Shown here piece after piece: positions 24,901-35,743 of a stretch of DNA of 64,000 nucleotides (the stretch's first letter is position 1; each line of letters opens with the position of its first letter). The notes under the pieces are model-generated. The model had not been told where the DNA came from. It made no database searches and saw only the letters and a program-made list of their open reading frames with translations. The DNA comes from Isoetes taiwanensis (taxonomy: Eukaryota > Streptophyta > Lycopodiopsida > Isoetales > Isoetaceae), in assembly GCA_021234155.1 (NCBI GenBank), contig JAJEKV010000387.1, positions 62,001-126,000 of the forward strand, written 5' to 3'. Position numbers and translations under genes: made by a program.

Positions 24901-26245
24901 GCTCGAGAATCTTGATCCGTTATACGGATCGATCGAGTCCTCATGTTGCAACTAGCATGAAACAACAACATCCTAATATCAAAGAACTTCCAAAACTAGA
25001 CCGAGGTGAAGGTCAAAGGATTGTTAAGCTAAGATAGAAGAGCTTAAAAAAGGGATAAGAACTGCAGAAGCTTGCTAAGAAACTATGAAGAAGGCAAGAA
25101 CCCAACATACACAGATCTGGTTGCGACCATGCAGAGATTGTTTCCAAAAACGAGGTCTTTCTGAGCATACAATGTAAAGCGAGGTCCTTTTTCAAAGGAG
25201 ATTGCTTATTCTGCTTCTGTCAAACCTGTTATTGCAAACTAAAGGCATTCTAGAGCTTTTAACAACATATTACTGCAAGCGATTTCTTTATAATATTAGT
25301 GAAAATCCTGTGTATTCCTGTATAGCATTCCTAACCCAAAGACATCTACCATATTTGCAGTCGGAATCACAAAGTCAAGACAATTATTAAAATTATAATT
25401 GCACGATGGTTTTTGTCAAAGATCGTGTATTTCATAGGGAGAGGTAATAGTTTGGTTAAACAAAGAAAAAAAAAACGTGGCAGGCATCAAATACTGCTAT
25501 GCTGCCTTAAATTCTTGCATCAGGTAAAAATTCTTGCATGTATTGTCTCCGGGTTCTTCATATCACACGTTTATCTTTGCACCAACATTGGATTAGTTTT
25601 CTACAAGCTATATTCTTCAACGCATCTTTTTTTCAACATCAATATTCCCGGGTGAAAAAGGAGCTTTCTACTCGTCTTCGTGATAATGTCTATATATGAG
25701 TTTTTTAGCTTTATCCAAATTCAAACATAGGAGGGAGATGGGATATAATAAAGTATTTGGATCAACCCATTGGAAATTTGCTCTGATTTTGTTGTTTTGC
25801 ATTGTTGTACTACATGATCGTGAGCTATTGCAAAATGCAAATCCCCCTGAGGTTGGAAACAGATTGCTTTGAATATTATATTTGTCATAAGTTAGTACTT
25901 TTAACATCATACCACGTAGCATCATCTTTTAGAACATATGATGATTTATTCTCATACACACATTCACCTTCTTAGGGCAACTATTCAAATCTTCTCGTGG
26001 CGAGGAAGATAGGCTTTCTAGAGCAACTAAGCCCTTCATATGCTCCAGATCGTCCAATAGGTTCTGGTGAAGAACAAGTAAGCCCTTCATACGCTCCGAA
26101 TCATCCAGTATGCTCTGGTGGACCAATTCGAGGGTCACATAAATGATCTTAAACAAAGCAAGATGTTGTGTTACTATGTTGAAAGTAGAGATTTTAAGTC
26201 TGGCTAAATGACAGCTATTTATTAAACAGACCACCACCTTCTACT
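24901..26245. other. Intergenic, nothing identified
   Basis: AT-rich, with short unconvincing ORFs only. A near duplicate (AAGCCCTTCATA(T/C)GCTCC.A.ATC.TCCA) occurs at 26029 and 26090, a 61-bp tandem duplication. Confidence 0.4.
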
Positions 26246-26946
26246 TGTTTGGCTCATGCCAACGTGGCAAAGCCACGTGGCAACCATCTGCCAGCCACCT
26301 CGGCAAAAGCCGATCCCATTCCAGCAGCTTTCGCTGCCCAATTCGCTGATCTAGCAGCTCACGGTGAACCACCCGATTTATGGGTGCTCACCTTTTCCAT
26401 AATGGTATTCTACTATTTAACTTTAATGGTATTTAGAACCACTCATATGATTCTTTCATATTTCAATGGGTTTTGCACCCATTAAGGTTTGCTTTGTCCA
26501 TTATAATTTTCCCACAAATTATAATATTGCACAAGGTCTACTTAACAACTAGATTGGTCCGTCTAGCCGCCCACCCCCTACACTAGGATCTATCAAGGTG
26601 CACCTTAGCCTTAGACTAGGGAGACATGCACTGATTTCAATGCCACCGCATTAAATCATTATTAATTACTAGCCCATAATACATGTGCATGCAAATTATC
26701 CAACCATGGTCTGAGAAATATTTGGGCATAACATTACCCCCCCTCTGGGATTCTTGTCCTCAAGAATCGGCTCCAGATCATTAAGGCATTATATCCAGAT
26801 ATTGAGTTATGAAACGACGACATCGCCTCTAAGACAGGTCTATTTTTCCATTTCATCAGAAACTCCAACTGGTCTCTTTGGCGGATCCGCACTATCCGGG
26901 AATTTAATATTCTTTCGGGGATAGGAAGTCTATCCAACTCCACCAT
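26246..26946 (-). mobile_element. Ty3/gypsy chromovirus 3' end: chromodomain and LTR
   Basis: The frame 26946-26734 reads PIPERILNSRIVRIRQRDQL then EFLMKWKNRP and WSRFLRTRIPEGG, the C-terminal integrase chromodomain of plant chromoviruses. The expected acidic segment after the NRPVLEA stretch is altered (SFHNSISGYN). The stop is followed at once by a G-rich polypurine tract (26734-26750, minus) and TGTTATGCCC, the LTR start at 26733. The other LTR end is likely TGTTTGGCTC at 26246 (minus ...AAACA), giving about 488 bp. The rest of pol is missing; the copia-type element begins 8 bp beyond. Confidence 0.75.
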
Positions 26947-27754
26947 GTGTTAATGACCGAAAACGTGACAAGGGGTCACAAATCACTGCCATAGCGACAT
27001 CACAGATTTGCAATTGTTTTCTGATGTGTGGCTACTTGGAGTAGCTAGATTAGCCTGGAGGGCCAATAAGCCAGATGCCAGAGCTTTTAGTTTGCCATAG
27101 CACTTGTGTTTTGCCATAACCCAGTGGATCTGGTTGGGTGGTTAATGGTGCTGCCATATCACTTATGCATGAATAAAGTTTCTTTAGTCCATAGTTCTAT
27201 GATTCTGTGTTGTTACAACTTCCCAAATATACATGAAGTGGTATCAGAGCGGAGGTTTCTGATTCTTTTGGGAACCATGGGCAATGGGATCACCAGTGGA
27301 ATTTGGACTCTCTAATCTGTGAGAGGAATTAAAGAGGTCAGAAACGATGGAGCTAGGAATTTCCTAGAGGATCGTAAAGATCAATGTTCTTGTATGTGCT
27401 GCAAGAACTACTATAGTTCTTATTTTGCTGGAGCATGGCATTGGAATAAATAGGAGATTATCATTTTGGAGTTCACAAGAACAAATTTGGATTATCTTAC
27501 TGAATAAAAGCCTTTATGCATGAAGAGAACTCATATGGTTTCAATATTAGAGCGGTTAGTGGAACTGAGGTGGATTTGGCGACTATTGCTGCAAGAGCAA
27601 CTAGAGCATCAGTAGCAGAGAGAAGAATACTCTGTGCTTTCATGGAGAATGCTCGAAGTATATGGACTGACTTGTTGTGAACGAGTTCGCATTATTGGGG
27701 AAACTTCTATGATCCTTTGGGGATTATGGAATAATAAGGGTGACTGCTGGGTTG

Positions 27755-27842
27755 TCGTGGAAAAGGTTGTCATGGAGACAAGTAGTTTATCGTGGAGACG
27801 AGTTGTCATGGAGACAAATAGCTTGTCATGGAGACAAGTAAA
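27755..27842. repeat. TTGTC-ATGGA-GACAA hairpin array
   Basis: Four to five copies of a 15-nt unit in which TTGTC and GACAA can pair around ATGGA or GTGGA, spaced 15-22 nt. Inside the copia-type element. Confidence 0.85.
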
Positions 27843-28412
27843 CCACTGCTGCAAAACATTGAGCCCTGCTTTGTCATTATAGCCAGACTACTCACCATAA
27901 CCTCTTGCCATCTCTAGAAGTTCATCTTGGTCATTTGAGCCTGTGTAAATTTCAATCTTTAAGCCTGAGTATGGAGAATCGCAAAAGCATCCTGCTTGGG
28001 ATTGCAGAGTCAGATCGTGGTGATCTGAGAGACTGATTGGCCATGGGGGTCGTTTATATAAATATTTGACTTGGGAAGTGATCTATATTAACACTTGACC
28101 TATTTGCAGGTTTGCTTAGTGTTAAGCATTGGGGAGGGCACTTTACGTACAAGATGTCAAGGATATGGACGCAAAATTTGGATGCAGAATCTCAAATTGT
28201 TTCCTATGGGACAGACTTATGGGTAAAGTTTGTAAGTTGATCTTCTATATGCGGAATAAAGAGTAAGATTTTATTTTTTGTGTGTACCATGGTGGATTGG
28301 TAATTACGATTGCAACGTAATAGGCCTGAACATGGTGCACTAATTGTGTATGCCTCTTAGTAGATCAGTAATTGTGTCTGCAGCACAATAGGCCTGACAA
28401 AAACTGCATATG

Positions 28413-28512
28413 TATTGCGGAGATACCTTGTATCGTGGAGATACATTGTATCATAGAGATACAATCAAGTAGTACCGCGGAAGTACGAAAGATAATAACG
28501 TATCGCGGAGAT
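28413..28512. repeat. GTATC-GYGGA-GATAC hairpin array
   Basis: Copies near 28414, 28430, 28446 and 28498 of a 15-nt unit with self-complementary flanks GTATC/GATAC, plus GTACCGCGGAAGTAC. It has the same (A/G)(C/T)GGA loop as the 27.76-kb array but a different stem. Confidence 0.85.
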
Positions 28513-29477
28513 ACAATTTTTTTTTTTTTGCAGGGATTAAAAGAATAGGGACGCGGAGGTTCCAAGATATAAGGCTCTGTAGAAGTACAATAACGTATAT
28601 AATTGTTTCCTGAGTTCGCAAGGTCTAGGAAACTCCCAGGTGCACATTGATTGTGGAACAACCACCTTGAGAAGGGATGGACCAAACTGGACTGTACTCG
28701 GACGATCGCGAACGATCTCTTTTTGAGAAGGGATGGATTGATATGAAGCAAGCACGGGGGAGTGGTCCACGACGAATGGGTTATTGAAATTATGGCAAAT
28801 ACTATATAAATGTTATTCCTAAGGTCACCGATTAATATAAAGGGGCATAGGATAACATAACATTTGGGTGTGAAGAACCATTGATATTTATGGAAGGGGT
28901 CGAGGCACTATCATTGGAATGATTATTGGTTGAGAAAAAGATCATAGATAATGTCCCATATGATAAGTCATATAATCTAATTAAAGGCAAGGAAATATTT
29001 TGATATAAAAGGCAACTGCTTGCAAAAAAGGCTAAAGTCGCAGAGAGATCTATAAATAGAACCTAAACTTCGGTTGGACATATCTCGGTAACCAAAGGAC
29101 CGATTGCGGCGACTTTTAACTTGTTGGAATCCGCTCGGAGTCTAGTTTCCGAATTGGGATGACACATCTCGTAATTCATCTGTATGAGGGAGTAATGGCC
29201 AAAAATGTGACAAGGGTCACAAATCACTGCCATAGCGACATCACAGATTTGCAATTATTTTCTGATGTGTGGCTACTTGGAGTAGCTAGATTAGCCTGGA
29301 GGGCCAATAAGCCAGATGGCAGAGCTTTTAGTTTGTCATAGCACTTGTGTTTTGCCATAACCCAATGGATCCAGTTGGATGGTTAATGGTGCTGCCATAT
29401 CACTTGTGCATGAATAAAGTTTCTTTAGTCCAGTGTTCTATTATTTCATGATGGTTCTATGATTCTGTGTTGTTACA

Positions 29478-30030
29478 TGAATTGTATCAAGAACAATTTT
29501 GATTGGGATAATATGCGCAACCTCTAGAAATGGGATGGGATGTAACTGAGCTGATCTATTTGGTTGGCATATTTCCCTTCATCTCATTTAGGGAGTGCTA
29601 AGCCTTGATATAGTTTCAGTCAAGAAACGTAAGCAAGATGACAGGCTCCCCAGTTATAAGTTTGTCGTTTTGACATATAAAGGGAGCATGACACTTGGCA
29701 AAACAACTAAGCCAAAAATATTAAGATGCTAAAATCATGAAGCCCAAACACTGATATTTGTAAGAACACGTGCTAGAGTCATGCTTCAACCCGCAACTGC
29801 AAGACAACTAAGCCAAAACTATTAAGATGCTAGAGTTATGAAATCCAAATATTGATGTGGAAAAAATACACATTTTGCTCTATTTTGCTGTTTACGTGTG
29901 CATATATTGCGAGTCCTCATCACGAGAATGTACATTTTTGCACTATTTCTTCTTTTACCCTCTTATCTCATTATCAATTCCAAATTCCATAGTACCTTCT
30001 AGCACACAAACTAAAAAAGCACAAAATAGT
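29478..30030. repeat. Intergenic with a 100-bp tandem duplication
   Basis: ACAACTAAGCCAAAA.TATTAAGATGCTA starts at about 29703 and again at about 29803. Otherwise AT-rich without genes. Confidence 0.65.
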
Positions 30031-30090
30031 GACGGCGAAGGCCGCCGCAATAAATTCTTGTATATAGATATTATCTTATCTTATCTTACT
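30031..30090 (+). mobile_element. Short retroposon 3' end with (TATCT)n tail
   Basis: GACGGCGAAGGCCGCCGCAA then TAAATTCTTGTATATAGA and TATCTTATCTTATCTTA. A similar segment (GCGGCGACGGCCGCTG, ACAAATTCTTGTA) is at 42349-42385 without the tail. Suggests another non-LTR or SINE family. Confidence 0.45.
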
Positions 30091-30094
30091 CTCC

Positions 30095-31262
30095 ACCCAT
30101 TGGGATGCGGCTATCAGGTTGCGGGTCACGGCGGGTTGGAAAGCACTATATGCCATGCAGAACAACAGCCACAAGGCAGAGTTGTACGCCTGGGGCCACC
30201 AGTCACATTTGTTTCGGGCCTTGGTTGAGCCGGTCCTTTTGTATGGGGCAGAAGTGTGGGGTCCGGTGATATCCCTCAACACGGAATGACCTCGAAAGGT
30301 GCGAGAAGGCCTTCTTGGCACGAGACACGGGGGTGAAGTCCGAGTTCCGCACTGATCCTACCCGTGAGACGGGCTTTCTATCCCTCCAACGGGCCGCATT
30401 GGAACGCCATATCGTTTACTTCAAAAGGTGGTCGCGATGGTTGATACACGCTTGCCCCATCTTGCTTTGCCACAAAGAATGGGTCCCCAACGCCTGAAAT
30501 CCCATTTGGAAAGACAAGCAAGCTCGGTGGTTCTCTTATTTGGGCGCGTCGCGAGCAAAACAGTCGCCCGTGTCGGGACAAATAAAGATCGCGATGCACT
30601 TAAACCGTACCTAGATGCTACTTTCCTTCGCAAGCTGCGGGATGCGAGAGGCTCGACGCGACGTTAAGCTAGCACACTATCGCCGGACAAGTCAATCCTA
30701 GGCTCACAAGAGGCCCACACAAGATACTTGTATACCCAACTGCCCATGAAGAAGCGCAGACTTATAGCTTCCATTCGCGACGGGTGCACATCGCCTCCGT
30801 ATTGAAAAGCGAGGCGTTGGGCTCGGGAAGCACGAGCAAAGGCTTTGCAGTGTTGCAAACGTAGCGATTGAGGATGAATGTCATACCCTCCGGATCGCCC
30901 CTAAGATTTGCCCATATCCAGAGAGGTATGTTCGACTACTAGTGCCCGGCCACCGTTGCATCGATTATTGACCTCTGGCGTCGGTGGGTTTGTTGGGGTC
31001 ATACCTCCGGGAGGTTATGGATTCGCGAACTCGCTTTTGTGTCCTACTGGGACGGTCTTGAACCGGCCCTATGCAATTTATCTGCCAAAGATGCTTATTA
31101 TCGCTAAGATTTTTCCTCGAAAACCCTTGGCGGGGGTTTTTAATCGTCGAGAATCACGCTTTGTCGTTGTTTGGGTCCCATAGGCCAATTGGTCTCCGTG
31201 GACGCTAAAAACCTATTCTATTCTATTCTATTCTATTCTATTCTATTCTATTCTATTCTATG
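30095..31262 (+). mobile_element. LINE 3' part, (TTCTA)n tail
   Basis: Begins in the end of reverse transcriptase: frames give AGWKALYAMQNN, then LFRALVEPVLLYGAEVWGP near 30200-30265, as in many LINE ORF2 proteins after the RT palm. The rest is broken by stops and shifts. At 30863 the IEDECHTL segment starts, then LLGSYLREVMD, and the 3' UTR ends GGTCCCATAGGCC, TTGGTCTCCGTGGACGCTAA and about ten TATTC units. GC content is higher than the surroundings, consistent with a younger insertion. Confidence 0.85.
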
Positions 31263-31294
31263 TTCTTATGTTTGTCGCGCTTATCCGACCGTCC

Positions 31295-31680
31295 ATTCGC
31301 GATCCGACGGCTCACGTGGCTTTGGGACATATCCTACGGCCCAGATGGCTTGGGAGTTTATATATAATCCGTATAGACACGATCCTACGGTCCAGGTTGA
31401 TTTGATCCTGACCGCCGGTCCGAGATCCTACGGCTCACGTGGCTTTGGGGCATATCGTATGGCCCAGATGGCTTGGGAGTTTGTTTGTAGCTTATATGTA
31501 AGCGATCCTACGGTCCAGGTTGATTCGATCCTGATCGTCGGTCCGGGATCTTACGGCTCACGCGGCTTGGCACACACCCTACGGTGCACATGGCTTTGGG
31601 AATTATATGTAATAGATCCTATGGCTCATGTTGCGTGAGATCTCGACCCTTGATCGGGTCCAAGATCCTACGGCCCAAGT
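31295..31680. repeat. Tandem repeat of about 123 bp built on GATCCTACGG
   Basis: Two full units and a partial third. Each has GATCC(T/G)ACGGCTCACGTGG, CCCAGATGGCTTGGGAGTTT and GATCCTACGGTCCAGGTTGA. Each unit contains a CACGTG G-box core in its first block (lost in the third). An open plus frame spans most of it, but repeat structure explains that better than coding. Confidence 0.85.
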
Positions 31681-31719
31681 TGAATGCTCATCCCTTAGGA
31701 AAAGGCTTTTAAAATTTTT

Positions 31720-31800
31720 ATGTTGTGTGGGGGATTCGAACCCTGGCTATTAACCCCCCAGCCCCCCATTCTAACCACTAGACCAAGCATTAATTCCATG
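31720..31800 (-). mobile_element. tRNA-derived SINE head
   Basis: Minus strand: GCTTGGTCTAGTGGTTAGAA (polymerase III A box TGGTCTAGTGG), then a G-rich anticodon-arm region, then CCAGGGTTCGAATCCCCC (B box GGTTCGAATCC, T arm). The acceptor stem does not pair properly, so it is a tRNA-related retroposon head and not a functional tRNA. The body would run to lower coordinates, toward the 123-bp repeat. Confidence 0.7.
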
Positions 31801-31863
31801 AATAGTTTATATTTCAAATATACTTAAGGGTAATCTTCTCATTAAGATAAAATAGACTATAAC

Positions 31864-32535
31864 ATTCTAGCTAGTTCAAGAAGGTTCTAGAATGTTCTGG
31901 AAGGCTCTAGAAAGTTCTAGAATCTTCTAGAAAGTTCTAGAACATAAGAGAATCTAGGGGGGGATCTAAGAAAATTCTTCCAGAAAGTTCCAAATTGTTC
32001 TAATAAGTTTTAGAATGTTCTAGAATGTAGGGGAATCTACGGGAATGTAAGGAAATCTAGGGAAATACTTCCAGAAAGTTCTAGAATATATTGAAAGTCT
32101 TAGAATATTCCAGAAAGTCTTAGAATGTTCTAAAAAGTTCTAGAATGTAAAGGAATTCAGAAGAATCTTAGAATGTAAGAAAATCTTATAAAATGTAAGA
32201 GAATCTAGGAAAATATTTACAAGCCTAAGGGAGTCTCTTAAAATCTGGGGGATCTAAAGGAATCTTCATAAAATCTAAGGGAATCTAAGAAAATGTTGAT
32301 GAAATCTCAGAGTATCTAAGGGAATCTTTATAGAATCTCTTTGAATCTAAGGGCAATCTGATAAAATCTAAATGAATCTAAGAGAATCTAAGGGGATCTT
32401 CATAGAATCTTGGAGAATCTAGGGAAATTTAATGGAATCTAGAGAGAATCTTATAAAATTTAGAGAAATGCTCACGAACTCTCTAAGAGAACCTTGGTAA
32501 AATCTTAGAGAATCTATGAATTTAGAGTATTCTCA
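31864..32535. repeat. 10-bp periodic array of TTCTAGAA (heat-shock-element-like) decaying into GAATCTAAGG
   Basis: From 31874 to 31943 the sequence parses into 14 contiguous 5-bp blocks alternating nTTCn and nGAAn, with a single misfit (GCTCT at 31904). This is the exact definition of a heat-shock element, here seven dimers long. The same pattern, looser, recurs at 31978-32030 and 32065-32150. Further right it drifts into GAATCTAAGG-type 10-mers to about 32535. As a 10-bp minisatellite (GTTCTAGAAA) it is certain; binding by heat-shock factors is inference. Confidence 0.85.
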
Positions 32536-34024
32536 AGAGATTCTTTTACAAGAACTTGCACGTAGGAACATGCTAAAACTCGAACATGCACCGTAGGACG
32601 CATTAAATTTCTTGTATATGTATGTATATGTCACATACTATACATAGGGGCATTTTGGTTATGTTGGAACTATAATGTTTCTCCAATCAAAAAGGGTATT
32701 TTTATAACATATGATTTTTGAAGGTTTATTGTGGTATTCGTATTGAAATACGTATAGAGATGATGCTGGCACCTGGGTCATGTTTAGAAACTGACGTGGA
32801 ATTCCTTTGGCGGGCGCGCGTGGGGATGCCTGAGTTGTCGACCAGTGCAGCCGATTCTAAATCCAGCTGTTTCAGTTGTCGATGCTGCTGCTTCAGGTAC
32901 TGGAGAAGGTGAAGCGGCTTTGAAATGAAGCATCTTAAGTAAAACATGGGGAGGAAGATTTTAAAACATGATAGCTGGGAAAGGGCTTTAGAAAGGAGAC
33001 GGAAGCCGGCAAGAAATAAGCTCATGGTATTTTTTTTCATGTTGTGTACGCACCAGTTGATGCAGCGGCGGATCGAATTTGAGGCCAAATTTTGTCGCTG
33101 AGGCCAAATCTGGCCTCCGTAGGTGTCCCTGGGGCCCGTGTAGGCCGACACGTCTTCTCCTGCTTCAAACCAGGCAGAAGAACTATAACAAGATCGAATT
33201 TTTTTGAATTTCCTTGTCCACTAATCCGTCTGACAGAATACCTCCTCTTTTGCAAAATACCCTCCTCTTTTCCGACCTGTTTAGATCTTCCCATTTTTTT
33301 TGCTGATGTCCTCTACAGCGTTCAATTCCGACTTCTTTATCATTGAAATACTATTCCAAAGGTAAAGCGAGGCCTCAGGCATGATTTCGGTGTCATTACA
33401 GGTGTTTGTAGAATCTGTACTCTGACCCAACAATTTGCACTCATACCCATTTGCCATTGGATGCTTGCATAGCTTGATTCTGGCCTAGCTAGCCCAATTT
33501 CGACCTTATCCTGCAAGCTTTTACAGTATCTGCTTTGCTTATGTTTATTATGAGTTTGCATCTTCTGTTTCTGGTGCCATGTTTCTTATTTTTTGTTTCT
33601 TGTTGCAGATGTGCCATAATCGCCGCTTCATTAGCCTTGAAGCAGAGTATTTCTTATGCGAATCTGGCTGGGTTGTGAGGAAAGGCCCAAATCGGCAGCT
33701 CTATGGAATCAACAATCTTCTATTCCTCTTTATTTTGTCTCTTTTTGCTTCTATTTTGCCTTCTCTTGCATCTATAATTTTTGTGGGATTAAGAGCATTG
33801 GCAACATACCGTGTAGGAATTTAGCTTTGAATTTATAAGCCAAGAGCATTGGAATCTAGCTGGGGTTCGATTCCCCAAGCTCTGTTATTTGGGTTGGCCG
33901 TGCTATATCAGGCTTCTGGAATACTGACATAACCATTGAGTTGGTTTTTTAAAACCCCCCTTAGAAATCGGGTCAAGATGGGGCAATTTGACCTTATCTT
34001 GACTTGTGAAGAACGGACAACAAG
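32536..34024. other. Intergenic, no clear gene
   Basis: A 28-bp near repeat (AGGGGCATTTTGGTTATGTT, then GGAACTA) at 32647 recurs at 35087 beyond the hAT element. Short ORFs at 32718 (plus), 32726-33151 (minus) and 33579 (plus) are unrecognised. At 33835-33890 is a B-box-like GGGGTTCGATTCCCC with flanking AGAGC/GCTCT, a possible truncated tRNA-like sequence. Confidence 0.45.
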
Positions 34025-34996
34025 CAAGCCTTAAATTTGAATGGGACCTCTAGTATTTTTTTGAAGGGCAATTTTTCATCTTGCCATTCAATTTGAAGGG
34101 CAAATTTTTGGCCCGCCATTCTTTTGCATGTCCAAGTTTTTCAAAGACATTCAAAGCTTAAACTATAGAAATTATACGAATAGAATAGAACAGAATAGAA
34201 TGCATTCTCGGAGATCAACTGCAGTGCCTATGGACTCAAATGAAGAAAAGAAAAAAACATCGAAATTATGGATAGTATTTTTTAGCTTCTAATGAATATA
34301 ACTACAAAAAAGGATCCAAAATAACTCATAGTCTTAGTAATATATTTCATATTGACATATTGCCATTGCCAATGCAAGAAATAAGGGAAAACATTATCTA
34401 AAATTTGCCATTGAAAATCGAAAATCTTATTGCAAAAAAACAGAGTTGTCCATTCAAAAAGTGAAAATCTCAATATGTTCAAGAGACGACATGCCTCGAA
34501 ATTCCTTTGTGTTGAGTGGGCTCTAAAGCTGATTAGCTGAATTGGTCGAATTCCGATCAAACTGTATATCAAATTTCATGCAGATGAAGAAGCTTGATGC
34601 TGGGCGGGAAAGAAAAGAAAATAAGGAAAGGGAAATTCTTACCATTCTATTGGTTTTTTAGCATTTACTTGCCTTGTGAATTAGCCAATTATAATAAATG
34701 CATTTGTTGAGGAGGAAATTATTAAAAAGTTTGAATATCAAACGTTGTTTGTTTTGGTCAAGAATAATAACAAATAAAACTGTAAAGTATAAACAGAAAA
34801 ATATATAATGCAAGCAATAATTTTTTCTTTTTCATAGTCATGGCCATTCTATTGAAGGGCAACTTTTTCCGAAGCTTTTTTATTGAATGGTAAAAATTTT
34901 CCCTTGCCGTTCTTAAGAATGTCAAAAAAAATTTAGCCGTTCTCTGCATGGCTAGGACCCCAAGAATGGTACCGAACATTTCAAATTTAAGGCTTG
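34025..34996. mobile_element. Non-autonomous hAT-type transposon, intact ends
   Basis: A 972-bp element with perfect 17-bp terminal inverted repeats, CAAGCCTTAAATTTGAA at 34025-34041 and its exact reverse complement at 34980-34996. It is flanked by the 8-bp direct repeat ACAACAAG at 34017-34024 and 34997-35004. CA...TG ends and an 8-bp target duplication define the hAT superfamily. Subterminal motifs (GAAGGGCAA followed by TTTTT, near 34062, 34101 and inverted near 34850) repeat at both ends, as transposase-binding sites do. No transposase is encoded. An unrelated minus-strand LINE tail (34175-34245) lies inside it. Confidence 0.92.
34175..34245 (-). mobile_element. LINE 3' tail inside the hAT element
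   Basis: Minus strand: GAGTCCATAGGCACTGCAGT, then TGATCTCCGAGAATG and CATTCTATTCTGTTCTATTC. This matches the family 3' end and TTCTA tail, so a severely 5'-truncated LINE insertion is likely. Confidence 0.55.
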
Positions 34997-35743
34997 ACAA
35001 CAAGGCTTCTCATGGAATATCTCGCGAGATCTGCCATGATCCAATGGCCACGAAAAAATAATACACGTTCTAGCAATAATACACGTAGGGGCATTTTGGT
35101 CATGTTGGAACTATTAAGGGCATTTTAGTAAATACATAGCACATATAAACTCATAGGGGTTGAGTTCTCTCCATTGATTCTACGAGAGTTTTTTCTTAAT
35201 ATTCAAAACGGGCTTTTGATGTGGAAGATTCTAAAGTATCTTCTATAAACTGAGGGCAAAATTAATAATAGGAACAATCACGATAAAAAAAATGATAGGG
35301 GGACACCATGGCAAACAGAATTACGATGCCTACTAACTATTTGTGAGGATGTCTTAAACCTTTAGAGCTGGAAAATAAAAAAGGTTTAGATATTAAGGAA
35401 ACGGTTGAATGCGATCGTCTTCCTGATACATACAGAAACAATCTCTTGTGATGGCCTCTGCAATGGGAGTACATGACACCCCATAACTTATTGGAGGCAT
35501 CCTCCACAAGGGTCCTAACCTGGTCTGTGAAAAATAACATTTCATTTTCAAACTGCAATGTCCCATGGTGGCAAATAAATTTACTAGACCAAAATCAACA
35601 TAAAATTATTAAGATATTGCTATCTCAGTTCACCTTCACATGCAATCTCTGCCTTCAACAGCATTTGAATTATCTGAAACATATAGCATCATTAGCTCTC
35701 ACAAGGTAGAAAATCCCAGAAAGAGCAGAGCCTGATAGTTGTT

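Larger units (their letters stand above)
26954..29477 (+). mobile_element. Non-autonomous copia-type LTR retrotransposon
   Basis: Direct repeats at 26954-27217 (264 bp) and 29196-29477 (282 bp), about 93 percent alike and both bounded by TG...CA, are the LTRs. TGGTATCAGAGC at 27239-27250 is the classic primer-binding site complementary to initiator Met-tRNA. The polypurine-like GAGGGAGTAA precedes the 3' LTR. The 1.95-kb interior encodes no gag, protease, integrase or RT, so mobilisation would need a helper (LARD/TRIM-like). A 5-bp target duplication was not found (GTTAA versus TGAAT). The 3' LTR has about 20 extra bp (near 29437-29458). It carries hairpin-repeat arrays, listed separately. 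Confidence 0.88.

Noticed and set aside
28413-28512. A CRISPR-like array of regularly spaced palindromic repeats
   Set aside because: Units are 15 nt, spacing is irregular, spacers are not unique sequences of constant length, and the context is a plant LTR retrotransposon.
30421-30667. Overlapping ORFs on both strands near 30.5 kb
   Set aside because: They lie within the degenerate LINE ORF2 tail; high GC leaves several frames open by chance.
31171-31638. 155-codon plus-strand ORF across the 31.3-31.6 kb repeats
   Set aside because: It starts in the LINE tail and reads through a 123-bp tandem repeat; no domain, and the open frame follows from the repeat unit length being a multiple of three.
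31720-31800. A functional tRNA gene
   Set aside because: A and B boxes are present but the acceptor and anticodon stems do not pair; better explained as a SINE head.
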